DNA of 64,000 nucleotides, from positions 23,702,875 to 23,766,874 of the forward strand of contig OY783192.1 of assembly GCA_963678675.1 (NCBI GenBank), in the 5' to 3' direction. Numbering within the stretch: position 1 is the first letter of the stretch; every line of letters begins with the position of its first letter. Made by a program: the position numbers and the translations under genes. This stretch comes from Xiphydria camelus (taxonomy: Eukaryota > Arthropoda > Insecta > Hymenoptera > Xiphydriidae). The notes beneath the pieces were generated by a model that was not told where the DNA came from, did no database searches, and was given only the letters and a program-made list of their open reading frames with translations. Shown one piece after another: positions 8,265 to 20,594 of this stretch.

Positions 8265-10330
8265 TGACGTCTCGCTGTAGAGACTCTGGTGAGATGGCAA
8301 CCAAAATTTAGTACGCAGACTGATAATCAAGCAGCTAATTCGGTAGAATAGCCTAGACAGAATAATGAGTTCCAATGCTACGACGATCAACGTAAGATTC
8401 ACTATAATATTGATCGTCGTGGAATTTAAGGTCATTTTTCTGTCTAGGCAATTCTACCGTATTAGCTGCTGTCGTCATTATCGTTGGTTGTCGTGGAATT
8501 TTAGGTCATTCTTCTGTCTGGGCAATCCTATCGAGTTGGCTGCTGTCGTCATTACCTCGCCAGGGCGTCAATCGTGATCGTATATTAACTATATCGCTTC
8601 TTCAGCATTAAGCCATGTCAACTTGCTACTTAGCTTACACCTATGTATTAATATTCTATACGCGAATTCTACGTCTACCGCTTACTTCTCCGATCTGCCG
8701 GTGAGGTGCAAGACCGAAAGTCGTCCTTCTCTTGGTGCCACCTCTGATTTGACCAGCAGGATTTCTCCTGCGATAGCTACTACTATATAGCAGTGGTGGA
8801 TTACTCCGTTTCCCGGGAGCGTCAAATACTGAGGCCACGTCAAACCTCTTGACAGGAATCGCGCACCACTGGGAATCAGTCGGCGGTTCTACGGCAATTC
8901 TCGCTTCTCCGCTTGGAATACCCGCCCAGTGATTCTCCTGAATAATTCGACATCTCGTGTGATGCCTGGCACGAGATCTCAACCGGCAATCACCTTTGCA
9001 AATGGCCAACCATTTGCGTGATACCAGTGCTGCGTTGAAGATTGATTTTTCATCCAATTTTCGAAAAATCATCTGAGTCACCTCGATCGGAAGTTCTTCC
9101 GTAAAGTCGATTCGGGGAGGACCGCGGCAGATGCCGATTGCTCGCAGAAAGGACTTGAAGAACTCCATGTCGATGCTTCAGTGACGAGTCGTCGATTGAA
9201 CGCTACTCATCGAGAACTGCCATTATATAGGCCTACACTCTGCGGTCGCGCGGCGGACTGCGCATGAGCGGACCTGGCGTTGCGCATCCGGAGCGCCTTG
9301 CTGCGCATGGTGCGTTTCGTGCGGTCACTGAAGTCACTCTGTCGCGTAGCAGTGGATGCTGCCATGTATGCGTACGCCAACCTCACCAACTGATAATACC
9401 GAAACGGTGAGTGTTCCGTAAGGAAGGAGAAAGAATGAACCGGTCCGGTTTGGTGGAACAAGAGAGTCATATATTCATTGAGCTAAAATGGTAACAGAAA
9501 TCGTACGAATCTAGAACTTGAAAACACGCGTAGGTTAATCGGTTTGATGAGCACTGATTGCGAAAGATGACTCACGGCTGTAAAGACACACCGATCGACG
9601 TAGAGGCACTGATCACTTGATTACGAGAATACGGAACTAATACAACTGAACAACGTGTATTCGGTTGCGGTTTATATATCTTACAACTAACAGATAGTGG
9701 GGATAGCGTGGGCGATGCGGTACGCCCTGATTCGCTGAATGAGAATGCCGGTGTAGATAGCGCGAGCTATGCGGTGTGCCATGATTGGCTAGAAAAAATG
9801 TGTAAACGCGGGGGATGATGCTTCCAGGAGTCACGTGCCTAACGGGATCGAGCGGTGGTTGCCCTTACCGTACGGAGGAGTCGGATTGTCTTGGAGGAAT
9901 GATTAGACCTCCATTACCTGGGTACGCTGTCTATTAGGATTTCCTAGAAGAATGGCTTTTCCGATAGACAATCGGTTAGATCTCGTCGCTACATCTCAGT
10001 ATAAGCGGGTTAAGCAATCGACGGCTAGTGGTAATTAGTAAAGTGAATTAGTTAGGTGACGCGTGACTCATTAAGAAGCGTCCGGCAATTAGCTTTTCGG
10101 GAAAGGTACGGGACTGCAAGTGCATTCACAGCCCCTGCTTTGGCCTTAACAGTGCGAGAGTACGGAACATCGCGGCGTTCAAAGTAAGTAACTGTTGTCG
10201 TCGCGGGACTGTGAAATTTTAGACATCGTGATCACGCTCCAAGCTTGAAAGAGAGTACATTTCATCGTGGAAATAAATCATGCCCACGCCGCTCCACCAA
10301 CAGTCAATTTGTGTGCTACCCGATATTATT
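8265..10330. repeat. Unit 5, class B, full length
   Basis: Has tgtagagactc near its start, a private change. Otherwise close to unit 2. Confidence 0.95.
8656..9168 (-). CDS. F-box protein, array copy 5
   Basis: Consensus protein, no amino-acid change. Confidence 0.74.
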   Translation of the reverse strand: MEFFKSFLRAIGICRGPPRIDFTEELPIEVTQMIFRKLDEKSIFNAALVSRKWLAICKGDCRLRSRARHHTRCRIIQENHWAGIPSGEARIAVEPPTDSQWCAIPVKRFDVASVFDAPGKRSNPPLLYSSSYRRRNPAGQIRGGTKRRTTFGLAPHRQIGEVSGRRRIRV

Positions 10331-10646
10331 TGACGTCTCGCTGTGGAGACTCTGGTGAGATGGCAACCAAAATTTAGTACGCAGACTGATAATCAAGCAG
10401 CTAATTCGGTAGAATAGCCTAGACAGAATAACGAGTTCCAATGCTACGACGATCAACGTAAGATTCACTATAATATTGATCGTCGTGGAATTTAAGGTCA
10501 TTTTTCTGTCTAGGCAATTCTACCGTATTAGCTGCTGTCGTCATTATCGTTGGTTGTCGTGGAATTTTAGGTCATTCTTCTGTCTGGGCAATCCTATCGA
10601 GTTGGCTGCTGTCGTCATTACCTCGCCAGGGCGTCAATCGTGATCG

Positions 10647-10652
10647 TGTATT
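10647..10652 (-). terminator. Variant hexamer AATACA in unit 6
   Basis: One base differs from the AATATA at the equivalent place in most units. Both are weak poly(A) hexamers. Confidence 0.25.
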
Positions 10653-10721
10653 AACTATATCGCTTCTTCAGCATTAAGCCATGTCAACTTGCTACTTAGC
10701 TTACACCTATGTATTAATATT

Positions 10722-11234
10722 CTATACGCGAATTCTACGTCTACCGCTTACTTCTCCGATCTGCCGGTGAGGTGCAAGACCGAAAGTCGTCCTTCTCTTG
10801 GTGCCACCTCTGATTTGACCAGCAGGATTTCTCCTGCGATAGCTACTACTATATAGCAGTGGTGGATTACTCCGTTTACCGGGAGCGTCAAATACTGAGG
10901 CCACGTCAAACCTCTTGACAGGAATCGCGCACCACTGGGAATCAGTCGGCGGTTCTACGGCAATTCTCGCTTCTCCGCTTGGAATACCCGCCCAGTGATT
11001 CTCCTGAATAATTCGACATCTCGTGTGATGCCTGGCACGAGATCTCAACCGGCAATCACCTTTGCAAATGGCCAACCATTTGCGTGATACCAGTGCTGCG
11101 TTGAAGATTGATTTTTCATCCAATTTTCGAAAAATCATCTGAGTCACCTCGATCGGAAGTTCTTCCGTAAAGTCGATTCGGGGAGGACCGCGGCAGATGC
11201 CGATTGCTCGCAGAAAGGACTTGAAGAACTCCAT
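10722..11234 (-). CDS. F-box protein, array copy 6
   Basis: Consensus protein, with the silent Gly119 codon change also seen in copy 3. Confidence 0.74.
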   Translation of the reverse strand: MEFFKSFLRAIGICRGPPRIDFTEELPIEVTQMIFRKLDEKSIFNAALVSRKWLAICKGDCRLRSRARHHTRCRIIQENHWAGIPSGEARIAVEPPTDSQWCAIPVKRFDVASVFDAPGKRSNPPLLYSSSYRRRNPAGQIRGGTKRRTTFGLAPHRQIGEVSGRRRIRV

Positions 11235-12396
11235 GTCGATGCTTCAGTGACGAGTCGTCGATTGAACGCTACTCATCGAGAACTGCCATTATATAGGCCT
11301 ACACTCTGCGGTCGCGCGGCGGACTGCGCATGAGCGGACCTGGCGTTGCGCATCCGGAGCGCCGTGCTGCGCATGGTGCGTTTCGTGCGGTCACTGAAGT
11401 CACTCTGTCGCGTAGCAGTGGATGCTGCCATGTATGCGTACGCCAACCTCACCAACTGATAATACCGAAACGGTGAGTGTTCCGTAAGGAAGGAGAAAGA
11501 ATGAACCGGTCCGGTTTGGTGGAACAAGAGAGTCATATATTCATTGAGCTAAAATGGTAACAGAAATCGTACGAATCTAGAACTTGAAAACACGCGTAGG
11601 TTAATCGGTTTGATGAGCACTGATTGCGAAAGATGACTCACGGCTGTAAAGACACACCGATCGACGTAGAGGCACTGATCACTTGATTACGAGAATACGG
11701 AACTAATACAACTGAACAACGTGTATTCGGTTGCGGTTTATATATCTTACAACTAACAGATAGTGGGGATAGCGTGGGCGATGCGGTACGCCCTGATTCG
11801 CTGAATGAGAATGCCGGTGTAGATAGCGCGAGCTATGCGGTGTGCCATGATTGGCTAGAAAAAATGTATAAACGCGGGGGATGATGCTTCCAGGAGTCAC
11901 GTGCCTAACGGGATCGAGCGGTGGTTGCCCTTACCGTACGGAGGAGTCGGATTGTCTTGGAGGAATGATTAGACCTCCATTACCTGGGTACGCTGTCTAT
12001 TAGGATTTCCTAGAAGAATGGCTTTTCCGATAGACAATCGGTTAGATCTCGTCGCTACATCTCAGTATAAGCGGGTTAAGCAATCGACGGCTAGTGGTAA
12101 TTAGTAAAGTGAATTAGTTAGGTGACGCGTGACTCATTAAGAAGCGTCCGGCAATTAGCTTTTCGGGAAAGGTACGGGACTGCAAGTGCATTCACAGCCC
12201 CTGCTTTGGCCTTAACAGTGCGAGAGTACGGAACATCGCGGCGTTCAAAGTAAGTAACTGTTGTCGTCGCGGGACTGTGAAATTTTAGACATCGTGATCA
12301 CGCTCCAAGCTTGAAAGAGAGTTCATTTCATCGTGTTAATAAATCATGCCCACGCCGCTCCACCAACAGTCAAGTTGTGTGCTACCCGATATTATC

Positions 12397-14462
12397 TGAC
12401 GTCTCGCTGTGGAGACTCTGGTGAGATGGCAACCAAAATTTAGTACGCAGACTGATAATCAAGCAGCTAATTCGGTAGAATAGCCTAGACAGAATAATGA
12501 GTTCCAATGCTACGACGATCAACGTAAGATTCACTATAATATTGATCGTCGTGGAATTTAAGGTCATTTTTCTGTCTAGGCAATTCTACCGTATTAGCTG
12601 CTGTCGTCATTATCGTTGGTTGTCGTGGAATTTTAGGTCATTCTTCTGTCTGGGCAATCCTATCGAGTTGGCTGCTGTCGTCATTACCTCGCCAGGGCGT
12701 CAATCGTGATCGTATATTAACTATATCGCTTCTTCAGCATTAAGCCATGTCAACTTGCTACTTAGCTTACACCTATGTATTAATATTCTATACGCGAATT
12801 CTACGTCTACCGCTTACTTCTCCGATCTGCCGGTGAGGTGCAAGACCGAAAGTCGTCCTTCTCTTGGTGCCACCTCTGATTTGACCAGCAGGATTTCTCC
12901 TGCGATAGCTACTACTATATAGCAGTGGTGGATTACTCCGTTTCCCGGGAGCGTCAAATACTGAGGCCACGTCAAACCTCTTGACAGGAATCGCGCACCA
13001 CTGGGAATCAGTCGGCGGTTCTACGGCAATTCTCGCTTCTCCGCTTGGAATACCCGCCCAGTGATTCTCCTGAATAATTCGACATCTCGTGTGATGCCTG
13101 GCACGAGATCTCAACCGGCAATCACCTTTGCAAATGGCCAACCATTTGCGTGATACCAGTGCTGCGTTGAAGATTGATTTTTCATCCAATTTTCGAAAAA
13201 TCATCTGAGTCACCTCGATCGGAAGTTCTTCCGTAAAGTCGATTCGGGGAGGACCGCGGCAGATGCCGATTGCTCGCAGAAAGGACTTGAAGAACTCCAT
13301 GTCGATGCTTCAGTGACGAGTCGTCGATTGAACGCTACTCATCGAGAACTGCCATTATATAGGCCTACACTCTGCGGTCGCGCGGCGGACTGCGCATGAG
13401 CGGACCTGGCGTTGCGCATCCGGAGCGCCTTGCTGCGCATGGTGCGTTTCGTGCGGTCACTGAAGTCACTCTGTCGCGTAGCAGTGGATGCTGCCATGTA
13501 TGCGTACGCCAACCTCACCAACTGATAATACCGAAACGGTGAGTGTTCCGTAAGGAAGGAGAAAGAATGAACCGGTCCGGTTTGGTGGAACAAGAGAGTC
13601 ATATATTCATTGAGCTAAAATGGTAACAGAAATCGTACGAATCTAGAACTTGAAAACACGCGTAGGTTAATCGGTTTGATGAGCACTGATTGCGAAAGAT
13701 GACTCACGGCTGTAAAGACACACCGATCGACGTAGAGGCACTGATCACTTGATTACGAGAATACGGAACTAATACAACTGAACAACGTGTATTCGGTTGC
13801 GGTTTATATATCTTACAACTAACAGATAGTGGGGATAGCGTGGGCGATGCGGTACGCCCTGATTCGCTGAATGAGAATGCCGGTGTAGATAGCGCGAGCT
13901 ATGCGGTGTGCCATGATTGGCTAGAAAAAAGGTGTAAACGCGGGGGATGACGCTTCCAGGATTCACGTGACTAACGGGATCGAGCGGTGGTTGCCCTTAC
14001 CGTACGGAGGAGTCGGATTGTCTTGGAGGAATGATTCGACCTCCATTACCTGGGTACGCTGTCTATTAGGATTTCCTAGAAGAATGGCTTTTCCGATAGA
14101 CAATCGGTTAGATCTCGTCGCTACATCTCAGTATAAGCGGGTTAAGCAATCGACGGCTAGTGGTAATTAGTAAAGTGAATTAGTTAGGTGACGCGTGACT
14201 CATTAAGAAGCGTCCGGCAATTAGCTTTTCGGGAAATGTACGGGACTGCAAGTGCATTCACAGCCCCTGCTTTGGCCTTAACAGTGCGAGAGTACGGAAC
14301 ATCGCGGCGTTCAAAGTAAGTAACTGTTGTCGTCGCGGGACTGTGAAATTGTAGACATCGTGATCACGCTCCAAGCTTGAAAGAGAGTACATTTCATCGT
14401 GGAAATAAATCATGCCCACGCCGCTCCACCAACAGTCAAGTTGTGTGCTACCCGATATTATC
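12397..14462. repeat. Unit 7, class C, full length
   Basis: First class C unit (gcttccaggattcac, then gtgactaacgg). Its distal leader has gaatacgg like class B. Confidence 0.95.
12788..13300 (-). CDS. F-box protein, array copy 7
   Basis: Consensus protein, no amino-acid change. Confidence 0.74.
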   Translation of the reverse strand: MEFFKSFLRAIGICRGPPRIDFTEELPIEVTQMIFRKLDEKSIFNAALVSRKWLAICKGDCRLRSRARHHTRCRIIQENHWAGIPSGEARIAVEPPTDSQWCAIPVKRFDVASVFDAPGKRSNPPLLYSSSYRRRNPAGQIRGGTKRRTTFGLAPHRQIGEVSGRRRIRV

Positions 14463-16528
14463 TGACGTCTCGCTGTGGAGACTCTGGTGAGATGGCAACC
14501 AAAATTTAGTACGCAGACTGATAATCAAGCAGCTAATTCGGTAGAATAGCCTAGACAGAATAATGAGTTCCAATGCTACGACGATCAACGTAAGATTCAC
14601 TATAATATTGATCGTCGTGGAATTTAAGGTCATTTTTCTGTCTAGGCAATTCTACCGTATTAGCTGCTGTCGTCATTATCGTTGGTTGTCGTGGAATTTT
14701 AGGTCATTCTTCTGTCTGGGCAATCCTATCGAGTTGGCTGCTGTCGTCATTACCTCGCCAGGGCGTCAATCGTGATCGTATATTAACTATATCGCTTCTT
14801 CAGCATTAAGCCATGTCAACTTGCTACTTAGCTTACACCTATGTATTAATATTCTATACGCGAATTCTACGTCTACCGCTTACTTCTCCGATCTGCCGGT
14901 GAGGTGCAAGACCGAAAGTCGTCCTTCTCTTGGTGCCACCTCTGATTTGACCAGCAGGATTTCTCCTGCGATAGCTACTACTATATAGCAGTGGTGGATT
15001 ACTCCGTTTCCCGGGAGCGTCAAATACTGAGGCCACGTCAAACCTCTTGACAGGAATCGCGCACCACTGGGAATCAGTCGGCGGTTCTACGGCAATTCTC
15101 GCTTCTCCGCTTGGAATACCCGCCCAGTGATTCTCCTGAATAATTCGACATCTCGTGTGATGCCTGGCACGAGATCTCAACCGGCAATCACCTTTGCAAA
15201 TGGCCAACCATTTGCGTGATACCAGTGCTGCGTTGAAGATTGATTTTTCATCCAATTTTCGAAAAATCATCTGAGTCACCTCGATCGGAAGTTCTTCCGT
15301 AAAGTCGATTCGGGGAGGACCGCGGCAGATGCCGATTGCTCGCAGAAAGGAATTGAAGAACTCCATGTCGATGCTTCAGTGACGAGTCGTCGATTGAACG
15401 CTACTCATCGAGAACTGCCATTATATAGGCCTACACTCTGCGGTCGCGCGGCGGACTGCGCATGAGCGGACCTGGCGTTGCGCATCCGGAGCGCCTTGCT
15501 GCGCATAGTGCGTTTCGTGCGGTCACTGAAGTCACTCTGTCGCGTAGCAGTGGATGCTGCCATGTATGCGTACGCCAACCTCACCAACTGATAATACCGA
15601 AACGGTGAGTGTTCCGTAAGGAAGGAGAAAGAATGAACCGGTCCGGTTTGGTGAAACAAGAGAGTCATATATTCATTGGGCTAAAATGGTAACAGAAATC
15701 GTACGAATCTAGAACTTGAAAACACGCGTAGGTTAATCGGTTTGATGAGCACTGATTGCGAAAGATGACTCACGGCTGTAAAGACACACCGATCGACGTA
15801 GAGGCACTGATCACTTGATTACGAGAATATGGAACTAATACAACTGAACAACGTGTATTCGGTTGCGGTTTATATATCTTACAACTAACAGATAGTGGGG
15901 ATAGCGTGGGCGATGCGGTACGCCCTGATTCGCTGAATGAGAATGCCGGTGTAGATAGCGCGAGCTATGCGGTGTGCCATGATTGGCTAGAAAAAAGGTG
16001 TAAACGCGGGGGATGACGCTTAGAGGAGTCACGTGCCTAACGGGATCGAGCGGTGGTTGCCCTTACCGTACGGAGGAGTCGGATTGTCTTGGAGGAATGA
16101 TTCGACCTCCAATACCTGGGTACGCTGTCTATTAGGATTTCCTAGAAGAATGGCTTTTCCGATAGACAATCGGTTAGATCTCGTCGCTACATCTCAGTAT
16201 AAGCGGGTTAAGCAATCGACGGCTAGTGGTAATTAGTAAAGTGAATTAGTTAGGTGACGCGTGACTCATTAAGAAGCGTCCGGCAATTAGCTTTTCGGGA
16301 AAGGTACGGGACTGCAAGTGCATTCACAGCCCCTGCTTTGGCCTTAACAGTGCGAGAGTACGGAACATCGCGGCGTTCAAAGTAAGTAACTGTTGTCGTC
16401 GCGGGACTGTGAAATTTTAGACATCGTGATCACGCTCCAAGCTTGAAAGAGAGTACATTTCATCGTGTTAATAAATCATGCCCACGCCGCTCCACCAACA
16501 GTCAAGTTGTGTGCTACCCGATATTATC
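14463..16528. repeat. Unit 8, class A, full length
   Basis: Shares the marker gcatagtgcg with unit 12 only. Units 8-9 and 12-13 form a duplicated 4,099-bp pair. Confidence 0.95.
14854..15366 (-). CDS. F-box protein, array copy 8 (K5N)
   Basis: Private K5N change in the leader before the F-box (MEFFNSF). It is absent from sister copy 12, so it arose after that duplication. Confidence 0.73.
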   Translation of the reverse strand: MEFFNSFLRAIGICRGPPRIDFTEELPIEVTQMIFRKLDEKSIFNAALVSRKWLAICKGDCRLRSRARHHTRCRIIQENHWAGIPSGEARIAVEPPTDSQWCAIPVKRFDVASVFDAPGKRSNPPLLYSSSYRRRNPAGQIRGGTKRRTTFGLAPHRQIGEVSGRRRIRV

Positions 16529-16919
16529 TGACGTCTCGCTGTGGAGACTCTGGTGAGATGGCAACCAAAATTTAGTACGCAGACTGATAATCAAGCAGCT
16601 AATTCGGTAGAATAGCCTAGACAGAATAATGAGTTCCAATGCTACGACGATCAACGTAAGATTCACTATAATATTGATCGTCGTGGAATTTAAGGTCATT
16701 TTTCTGTCTAGGCAATTCTACCGTATTAGCTGCTGTCGTCATTATCGTTGGTTGTCGTGGAATTTTAGGTCATTCTTCTGTCTGGGCAATCCTATCGAGT
16801 TGGCTGCTGTCGTCATTACCTCGCCAGGGCGTCAATCGTGATCGTATATTAACTATATCGCTTCTTCAGCATTAAGCCATGTCAACTTGCTACTTAGCTT
16901 ACACCTATGTATTAATATT

Positions 16920-17432
16920 CTATACGCGAATTCTACGTCTACCGCTTACTTCTCCGATCTGCCGGTGAGGTGCAAGACCGAAAGTCGTCCTTCTCTTGGT
17001 GCCACCTCTGATTTGACCAGCAGGATTTCTCCTGCGATAGCTACTACTATATAGCAGTGGTGGATTACTCCGTTTCCCGGGAGCGTCAAATACTGAGGCC
17101 ACGTCAAACCTCTTGACAGGAATCGCGCACCACTGGGAATCAGTCGGCGGTTCTACGGCAATTCCCGCTTCTCCGCTTGGAATACCCGCCCAGTGATTCT
17201 CCTGAATAATTCGACATCTCGTGTGATGCCTGGCACGAGATCTCAACCGGCAATCACCTTTGCAAATGGCCAACCATTTGCGTGATACCAGTGCTGCGTT
17301 GAAGATTGATTTTTCATCCAATTTTCGAAAAATCATCTGAGTCACCTCGATCGGAAGTTCTTCCGTAAAGTCGATTCGGGGAGGACCGCGGCAGATGCCG
17401 ATTGCTCGCAGAAAGGACTTGAAGAACTCCAT
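16920..17432 (-). CDS. F-box protein, array copy 9 (R90G)
   Basis: R90G in the tail, shared with copies 10 and 13. Confidence 0.73.
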   Translation of the reverse strand: MEFFKSFLRAIGICRGPPRIDFTEELPIEVTQMIFRKLDEKSIFNAALVSRKWLAICKGDCRLRSRARHHTRCRIIQENHWAGIPSGEAGIAVEPPTDSQWCAIPVKRFDVASVFDAPGKRSNPPLLYSSSYRRRNPAGQIRGGTKRRTTFGLAPHRQIGEVSGRRRIRV

Positions 17433-17481
17433 GTCGATGCTTCAGTGACGAGTCGTCGATTGAACGCTACTCATCGAGAAC

Positions 17482-17500
17482 TGCCATTATATGCATGAGC
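17482..17500 (-). promoter_or_regulatory. Proximal TATA altered by the 33-bp deletion (unit 9)
   Basis: The deletion ends exactly at the upstream edge of the TATA box, changing its first T to C (CATATAAT on minus) and removing the GC-rich 33 bp that normally lie directly upstream. Distance to the initiator and the ATG is unchanged. The same junction occurs in units 10, 11, 13, 16, 18, 20, 22 and 23. Confidence 0.5.
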
Positions 17501-18561
17501 GGACCTGGCGTTGCGCATCCGGAGCGCCTTGCTGCGCATGGTGCATTTCGTGCGGTCACTGAAGTCACTCTGTCGCGTAGCCGTGGATGCTGCCATGTAT
17601 GCGTACGCCAACCTCACCAACTGATAATACCGAAACGGTGAGTGTTCCGTAAGGAAGGAGAAAGAATGAACCGGTCCGGTTTGGTGAAACAAGAGAGTCA
17701 TATATTCATTGGGCTAAAATGGTAACAGAAATCGTACGAATCTAGACCTTGAAAACACGCGTAGGTTAATCGGTTTGATGAGCACTGATTGCGAAAGATG
17801 ACTCACAGCTGTAAAGACACACCGATCGACGTAGAGGCACTGATCACTTGATTACGAGAATATGGAACTAATACAACTGAACAACGTGTATTCGGTTGCG
17901 GTTTATATATCTTACAACTAACAGATAGTGGGGATAGCGTGGGCGATGCGGTACGCCCTGATTCGCTGAATGAGAATGCCGGTGTAGATAGCGCGAGCTA
18001 TGCGGTGTGCCATGATTGGCTAGAAAAAATGTGTAAACGCGGGGGATGATGCTTCCAGGAGTCACGTGCCTAACGGGATCGAGCGGTGGTTGCCCTTACC
18101 GTACGGAGGAGTCGGATTGTCTTGGAGGAATGATTAGACCTCCATTACCTGGGTACGCTGTCTATTAGGATTTCCTAGAAGAATGGCTTTTCCGATAGAC
18201 AATCGGTTAGATCTCGTCGCTACATCTCAGTATAAGCGGGTTAAGCAATCGACGGCTAGTGGTAATTAGTAAAGTGAATTAGTTAGGTGACGCGTGACTC
18301 ATTAAGAAGCGTCCGGCAATTAGCTTTTCGGGAAAGGTACGGGACTGCAAGTGCATTCACAGCCCCTGCTTTGGCCTTAACAGTGCGAGAGTACGGAACA
18401 TCGCGGCGTTCAAAGTAAGTAACTGTTGTCGTCGCGGGACTGTGAAATTTTAGACATCGTGATCACGCTCCAAGCTTGAAAGAGAGTACATTTCATCGTG
18501 TTAATAAATCATGCCCACGCCGCTCCACCAACAGTCAAGTTGTGTGCTACCCGATATTATC

Positions 18562-20594
18562 TGACGTCTCGCTGTGGAGACTCTGGTGAGATGGCAACCA
18601 AAATTTAGTACGCAGACTGATAATCAAGCAGCTAATTCGGTAGAATAGCCTAGACAGAATAATGAGTTCCAATGCTACGACGATCAACGTAAGATTCACT
18701 ATAATATTGATCGTCGTGGAATTTAAGGTCATTTTTCTGTCTAGGCAATTCTACCGTATTAGCTGCTGTCGTCATTATCGTTGGTTGTCGTGGAATTTTA
18801 GGTCATTCTTCTGTCTGGGCAATCCTATCGAGTTGGCTGCTGTCGTCATTACCTCGCCAGGGCGTCAATCGTGATCGTATATTAACTATATCGCTTCTTC
18901 AGCATTAAGCCATGTCAACTTGCTACTTAGCTTACACCTATGTATTAATATTCTATACGCGAATTCTACGTCTACCGCTTACTTCTCCGATCTGCCGGTG
19001 AGGTGCAAGACCGAAAGTCGTCCTTCTCTTGGTGCCACCTCTGATTTGACCAGCAGGATTTCTCCTGCGATAGCTACTACTATATAGCAGTGGTGGATTA
19101 CTCCGTTTCCCGGGAGCGTCAAATACTGAGGCCACGTCAAACCTCTTGACAGGAATCGCGCACCACTGGGAATCAGTCGGCGGTTCTACGGCAATTCCCG
19201 CTTCTCCGCTTGGAATACCCGCCCAGTGATTCTCCTGAATAATTCGACATCTCGTGTGATGCCTGGCACGAGATCTCAACCGGCAATCACCTTTGCAAAT
19301 GGCCAACCATTTGCGTGATACCAGTGCTGCGTTGAAGATTGATTTTTCATCCAATTTTCGAAAAATCATCTGAGTCACCTCGATCGGAAGTTCTTCCGTA
19401 AAGTCGATTCGGGGAGGACCGCGGCAGATGCCGATTGCTCGCAGAAAGGACTTGAAGAACTCCATGTCGATGCTTCAGTGACGAGTCGTCGATTGAACGC
19501 TACTCATCGAGAACTGCCATTATATGCATGAGCGGACCTGGCGTTGCGCATCCGGAGCGCCTTGCTGCGCATGGTGCATTTCGTGCGGTCACTGAAGTCA
19601 CTCTGTCGCGTAGCCGTGGATGCTGCCATGTATGCGTACGCCAACCTCACCAACTGATAATACCGAAACGGTGAGTGTTCCGTAAGGAAGGAGAAAGAAT
19701 GAACCGGTCCGGTTTGGTGAAACAAGAGAGTCATATATTCATTGGGCTAAAATGGTAACAGAAATCGTACGAATCTAGAACTTGAAAACACGCGTAGGTT
19801 AATCGGTTTGATGAGCACTGATTGCGAAAGATGACTCACGGCTGTAAAGACACACCGATCGACGTAGAGGCACTGATCACTTGATTACCAGAATATGGAA
19901 CTAATACAACTGAACAACGTGTATTCGGTTGCGGTTTATATATCTTACAACTAACAGATAGTGGGGATAGCGTGGGCGATGCGGTACGCCCTGATTCGCT
20001 GAATGAGAATGCCGGTGTAGATAGCGCGAGCTATGCGGTGTGCCATGATTGGCTAGAAAAAAGGTGTAAACGCGGGGGATGACGCTTCCAGGATTCACGT
20101 GACTAACGGGATCGAGCGGTGGTTGCCCTTACCGTACGGAGGAGTCGGATTGTCTTGGAGGAATGATTCGACCTCCATTACCTGGGTACGCTGTCTATTA
20201 GGATTTCCTAGAAGAATGGCTTTTCCGATAGACAATCGGTTAGATCTCGTCGCTACATCTCAGTATAAGCGGGTTAAGCAATCGACGGCTAGTGGTAATT
20301 AGTAAAGTGAATTAGTTAGGTGACGCGTGACTCATTAAGAAGCGTCCGGCAATTAGCTTTTCGGGAAATGTACGGGACTGCAAGTGCATTCACAGCCCCT
20401 GCTTTGGCCTTAACAGTGCGAGAGTACGGAACATCGCGGCGTTCAAAGTAAGTAACTGTTGTCGTCGCGGGACTGTGAAATTGTAGACATCGTGATCACG
20501 CTCCAAGCTTGAAAGAGAGTACATTTCATCGTGGAAATAAATCATGCCCACGCCGCTCCACCAACAGTCAAGTTGTGTGCTACCCGATATTATC
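18562..20594. repeat. Unit 10, class C, 33-bp deletion
   Basis: Deletion plus gtgcatttcg and ccgtggatg as in unit 9, but tctagaactt and the class C 3' half, so it is a recombinant. Private ttaccagaata. Confidence 0.95.
18953..19465 (-). CDS. F-box protein, array copy 10 (R90G)
   Basis: R90G on a class C unit; the change therefore occurs on two haplotype backgrounds. Confidence 0.73.
   Translation of the reverse strand: MEFFKSFLRAIGICRGPPRIDFTEELPIEVTQMIFRKLDEKSIFNAALVSRKWLAICKGDCRLRSRARHHTRCRIIQENHWAGIPSGEAGIAVEPPTDSQWCAIPVKRFDVASVFDAPGKRSNPPLLYSSSYRRRNPAGQIRGGTKRRTTFGLAPHRQIGEVSGRRRIRV

Larger units (their letters stand above)
10331..12396. repeat. Unit 6, class B, full length
   Basis: Shares the unit 3 markers in its first half (aacgag, silent Gly119 change) and is class B in its second half. 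Confidence 0.95.
16529..18561. repeat. Unit 9, class B, 33-bp deletion
   Basis: First unit with the 33-bp deletion, junction 17492/17493. Linked markers are gtgcatttcg, ccgtggatg, tctagacctt and cacagctg, all shared with unit 13. Confidence 0.95.
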
